From an uncultured Thermomicrobiales bacterium (GTDB lineage Bacteria > Chloroflexota > Chloroflexia > Thermomicrobiales > UBA6265): a stretch of 32,570 nucleotides of DNA. Below are positions 30,558 to 32,570 of this stretch, piece after piece (positions within the stretch are counted from its first letter, which is position 1; each line of letters starts with the position of its first letter). The stretch spans positions 1-32,570 of the forward strand of contig CADCWL010000078.1 of NCBI GenBank assembly GCA_902806405.1, written 5' to 3'. The notes beneath the pieces were generated by a model. That model ran no database searches and was not told the origin of the DNA. It was given only the letters and a program-made list of their open reading frames with translations. A program made the position numbers and the translations under genes.

Positions 30558-32234
30558 TTACCCCTCGGCCCGATCGCGGGCCGCCAAAAGCAGCGTCGGC
30601 AGGGCGGAGACGGCGATCAGGAGCAGGGCGGGGGCAGCCGCCGCGCCGTAGGCGGCGTCGCCGGCGGCGGTCCAGATCTCGGTCGCCAGCGTGTCATAGC
30701 CGGTTGGGCTCAGCAGCAGCGTCGTCGGCAGCTCCTTCATGGTCGTCAGCAGTACCAGCGCCGCGCCCGTCAGCACGCCCGGCCGCGCCAGCGGCACCGT
30801 CACGCTCCTGACCGCCCCCGCCTGGGAGCGGCCGAGCGAGCGCGCCGCCTCCTCCAGGCGCGGCCCGATCTGGAGCAGGGAGAGGCGCGTCGCGCCGATC
30901 GCTTGCGGCAGGAAGCGGACGGCGCAGGCGACGACCAGCAACGGCAGCGTCTGGTGGAACGGGGTGCGGACCCCGATCGCGACGAAGGCGAGGGCGACCA
31001 CGATACCCGGCAGCGCATACCCGAGGAAGCCGACCCGCTCCGCCAGGGCGCCGACGCGCCCGCCGTGGCGCGCCGCCAGCAGCGCCACCGGCAGCGCCGC
31101 GAGGGTCGCCGTCGCCGCCGTCCACCCGCCGAGTGTCACCGAGTGGAGCGCCGCCGCGCCCAACTCCGCGACGTCGATCCCCTGGCCCAGAGAGCGGACG
31201 AACCAGTACCCGAGCACCGCCAGCGGCAGCCCGAGCGCCAGCCCGACGACCCCCGCGCAGTAGGCGAGGGCGGGGAGGCGCCAGCGCCCGAGCGGCACCG
31301 GCCGCGCCGGCCGTGCCGCACCGCCCCCGACCCGATGGAAGCTTGCCCGCCCCCGGACCCGCGCCTCCGCCAGCAGCAGCGCCGCGGCGAAGAGGACGAG
31401 CAGCAGCGCCAGTGCCGACGCCGACGCCCGGTTGAAGACCGACCCGTACTGGACGTAGATCGCCCGTGTGAAGGCGTCGAAGCGGAGCAGGGTGACGACC
31501 CCGAAGTCGCCGACGCTGTAGAGGGCGGCCAACAGCGCCCCGGCCGCGATCGCCGGCCGCAGCTGCGGCAGGGTGCAGCTCACGAAGGTCCGCCAGGGGC
31601 CGCGGTTCAGGCAGCGCGCCGCCTCCTCCAGGGCCGGGTCGAGCCCGCGCAGGGCGGTCCGCACCGCGAGGAAGACGTAGGGGTAGGTGAAGAGGGTCAG
31701 CGTCAGCCAGGCTCCCCAGAACCCGTAGATGGCCGGCAGTTTCTCCACCCCGAAGCGCTCCAGCCAGCCCTGGAACATTCCCCGTGGCCCGAGCGCCGCG
31801 ACGACCGCCAGCGCCCCGACGTAGGACGGGATCACCAGCGGCAGGGCCGCCGCTGTTGCCCAGACGCGCCGTCCTGGCAGATCGGTCCGCGTCGTCAGCC
31901 AGGCCAGGGGGACGGCGAGGAGCGTCGTCGCGCCGGCCACCGCCGTCGCCAACAGCGCCGTATTAGCCAGCACCCGCGCCGTCCGCGGCCGAACCAGCAG
32001 GTCCCAGACGCCGCCCCCCGCCTCCACGGCCCGCATCAGGAGGTAGAGGAGCGGCAGCGCCGCCACCAGCCCGACCAGCACCGCCGGCACCAGGATCGCG
32101 ACCGGGGGGCCGCCCCGACGGCGCGACGGACGCAGTGATGCCCCCGCCCCGAGGGCGCGCGTCTCTTCCCGCCCAAGGCCGGGCAGACCGGGTAGGATCG
32201 TGGCGCGGGCGGCGCGGGGGCGGAGCGTCAGCAC
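30558..32234 (-). CDS. fbpB: ABC transporter permease, ferric iron/FbpB type (fused two-domain)
   Basis: A 558-residue inner-membrane protein with two fused permease domains and about 12 helices, the architecture of FbpB/SfuB Fe3+ permeases. Both EAA loops, which contact the ATPase, are visible: LDPALEEAARCLNRGPWRTFVSCTLPQLRPAI in domain 1 and IGPRLEEAARSLGRSQAGAVRSVTVPLARPGV in domain 2. GTG 32234 is chosen because GGAGG lies six bases before it; the frame stays open to GTG 32297, which has a poorer site and would add a 21-residue hydrophilic tail. It is the first gene of a minus-strand unit with fbpC and the toxin-antitoxin pair. Confidence 0.9.
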   Translation of the reverse strand: MLTLRPRAARATILPGLPGLGREETRALGAGASLRPSRRRGGPPVAILVPAVLVGLVAALPLLYLLMRAVEAGGGVWDLLVRPRTARVLANTALLATAVAGATTLLAVPLAWLTTRTDLPGRRVWATAAALPLVIPSYVGALAVVAALGPRGMFQGWLERFGVEKLPAIYGFWGAWLTLTLFTYPYVFLAVRTALRGLDPALEEAARCLNRGPWRTFVSCTLPQLRPAIAAGALLAALYSVGDFGVVTLLRFDAFTRAIYVQYGSVFNRASASALALLLVLFAAALLLAEARVRGRASFHRVGGGAARPARPVPLGRWRLPALAYCAGVVGLALGLPLAVLGYWFVRSLGQGIDVAELGAAALHSVTLGGWTAATATLAALPVALLAARHGGRVGALAERVGFLGYALPGIVVALAFVAIGVRTPFHQTLPLLVVACAVRFLPQAIGATRLSLLQIGPRLEEAARSLGRSQAGAVRSVTVPLARPGVLTGAALVLLTTMKELPTTLLLSPTGYDTLATEIWTAAGDAAYGAAAAPALLLIAVSALPTLLLAARDRAEG

Positions 32235-32351
32235 CTGGCCCTCCGGGGCTGGCTGCGGGGCAAATTGGCGGCCGCGGGTGATATCCGACTTCCGCACTCA
32301 GGATTCCCAGAACGTTATCCGCGTCGGCGTCACCCTGTCAAGAGCGTGCAT

Positions 32352-32386
32352 CGAGTGGGCATGCCCTGTGTCCGTGGGCCCACTCG
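32352..32386. repeat. Inverted repeat in the divergent promoter region
   Basis: CGAGTGGGC (32352-32360) and its exact complement GCCCACTCG (32378-32386), 17 bases apart, between fbpB and the rightward gene. Possible regulator site (iron-dependent control would be expected for an fbp operon, but this does not resemble a Fur or DtxR box). Confidence 0.4.
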
Positions 32387-32416
32387 GCGCTGGGCGCGCC
32401 GGGACGATGGCGCCCC

Positions 32417-32422
32417 TATACT
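32417..32422 (+). promoter_or_regulatory. -10 element for a leaderless gene
   Basis: TATACT, five of six consensus bases, ends six bases before the ATG at 32429, so the mRNA would start at or next to the start codon. No Shine-Dalgarno site fits in between. Confidence 0.5.
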
Positions 32423-32428
32423 CATCCG

Positions 32429-32570
32429 ATGCACCACCACCCCCCGCCCCCGTCACCGGCCGAACCGACGCCCACCGTCGCCGACGATCTGGCGGAGGCC
32501 GCCCGCGCCTTCTTCCCCGACGCGCGTCGGGCCGAACCGGTGCGCGGCCACGACCACCTCGTCCGCGTCG
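32429..32570 (+). CDS. 5' part of a gene, possibly an APH-type phosphotransferase
   Basis: ATG 32429 opens a strongly G/C-third-position frame running off the right edge: MHHHPPPPSPAEPTPT, then ADDLAEAARAFFPDARRAEPVRGHDHLVRV. The first 16 residues are a His/Pro-rich tail; the rest resembles the first beta-strands of aminoglycoside phosphotransferase-like kinases (a G-x-D-H-L-V strand ahead of the lysine), but too little is present for a firm call. Most likely leaderless. Confidence 0.4.
   Translation, partial: MHHHPPPPSPAEPTPTVADDLAEAARAFFPDARRAEPVRGHDHLVRV

Noticed and set aside
30351-32138. 595-residue plus-strand open frame
   Set aside because: Shadow of fbpB/fbpC; low-complexity Arg/Gln-rich sequence.

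Overview
The window is very GC-rich, densely coding bacterial chromosome. Codon third positions are almost all G or C, many starts are GTG, and Shine-Dalgarno sites are clear. The gene set (NADH dehydrogenase nuoABCD with a long NuoC N-terminus, KtrAB, FbpBC-type iron ABC transporter, TMEM175 channel, MOSC, CGNR and DoxX proteins, mostly leaderless or short-leader promoters) suggests a free-living aerobic, perhaps thermophilic, Chloroflexota of the Thermomicrobia/Sphaerobacter kind. This placement is inference; no rRNA or marker gene is present. No transposase, phage gene, CRISPR array, tRNA or rRNA was seen.

Layout. 1-3.9 kb: broken ends of three genes (sugar-ABC ATPase, LolD/MacB-type ATPase, glutaredoxin-like) around one intact FtsX/MacB-type permease. 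4.1-5.3 kb: a thioredoxin-fold (AhpC/TSA) protein plus one TPR, whose reading frame crosses an in-frame TGA exactly at the conserved active-site cysteine and is followed by a compound hairpin; this is a candidate selenoprotein. 5.2-6.4 kb: unexplained, perhaps decayed sequence. 6.4-10.9 kb (minus strand): nuoA-B-C-D closed by a strong hairpin, then a TrhA/hemolysin III gene; a small inverted-repeat element sits between nuoB and nuoC. 11.1-14.9 kb (minus): GH32 fructosidase, KtrB, KtrA. 15.0-17.3 kb (plus): L-isoaspartyl methyltransferase, a small unknown protein, and a cyanophycinase interrupted by TAG. 17.6-19.3 kb: divergent MarR/DoxX pair with twin palindromes, then a DinB-like protein. 19.4-21.5 kb: divergent XRE-cupin regulator and RidA-EamA operon with a palindrome over the promoter. 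21.5-25.8 kb: CGNR regulator, Tat-exported alpha/beta hydrolase with an in-frame TAA and bounded by large perfect palindromes, truncated VOC protein, MOSC protein, TMEM175 channel with an in-frame TAG, and a dual-specificity phosphatase. 26.2-28.8 kb: NADP-binding oxidoreductase and amidohydrolase, divergent. 28.9-32.3 kb (minus): two-gene ferric-iron-type ABC transporter overlapping a toxin-antitoxin pair whose PIN toxin lacks its first catalytic aspartate. A leaderless gene starts at the right edge.

Two themes stand out. First, four otherwise intact genes have one in-frame stop each (TGA, TAG, TAA, TAG), all explainable as a single G:C to T:A change. Only the TGA case has a position and a hairpin that argue for recoding. 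The others look like nonsense mutations or base-calling damage. Second, several gene modules are separated by long near-perfect GC hairpins of unrelated sequence, which probably serve as terminators or insulators.
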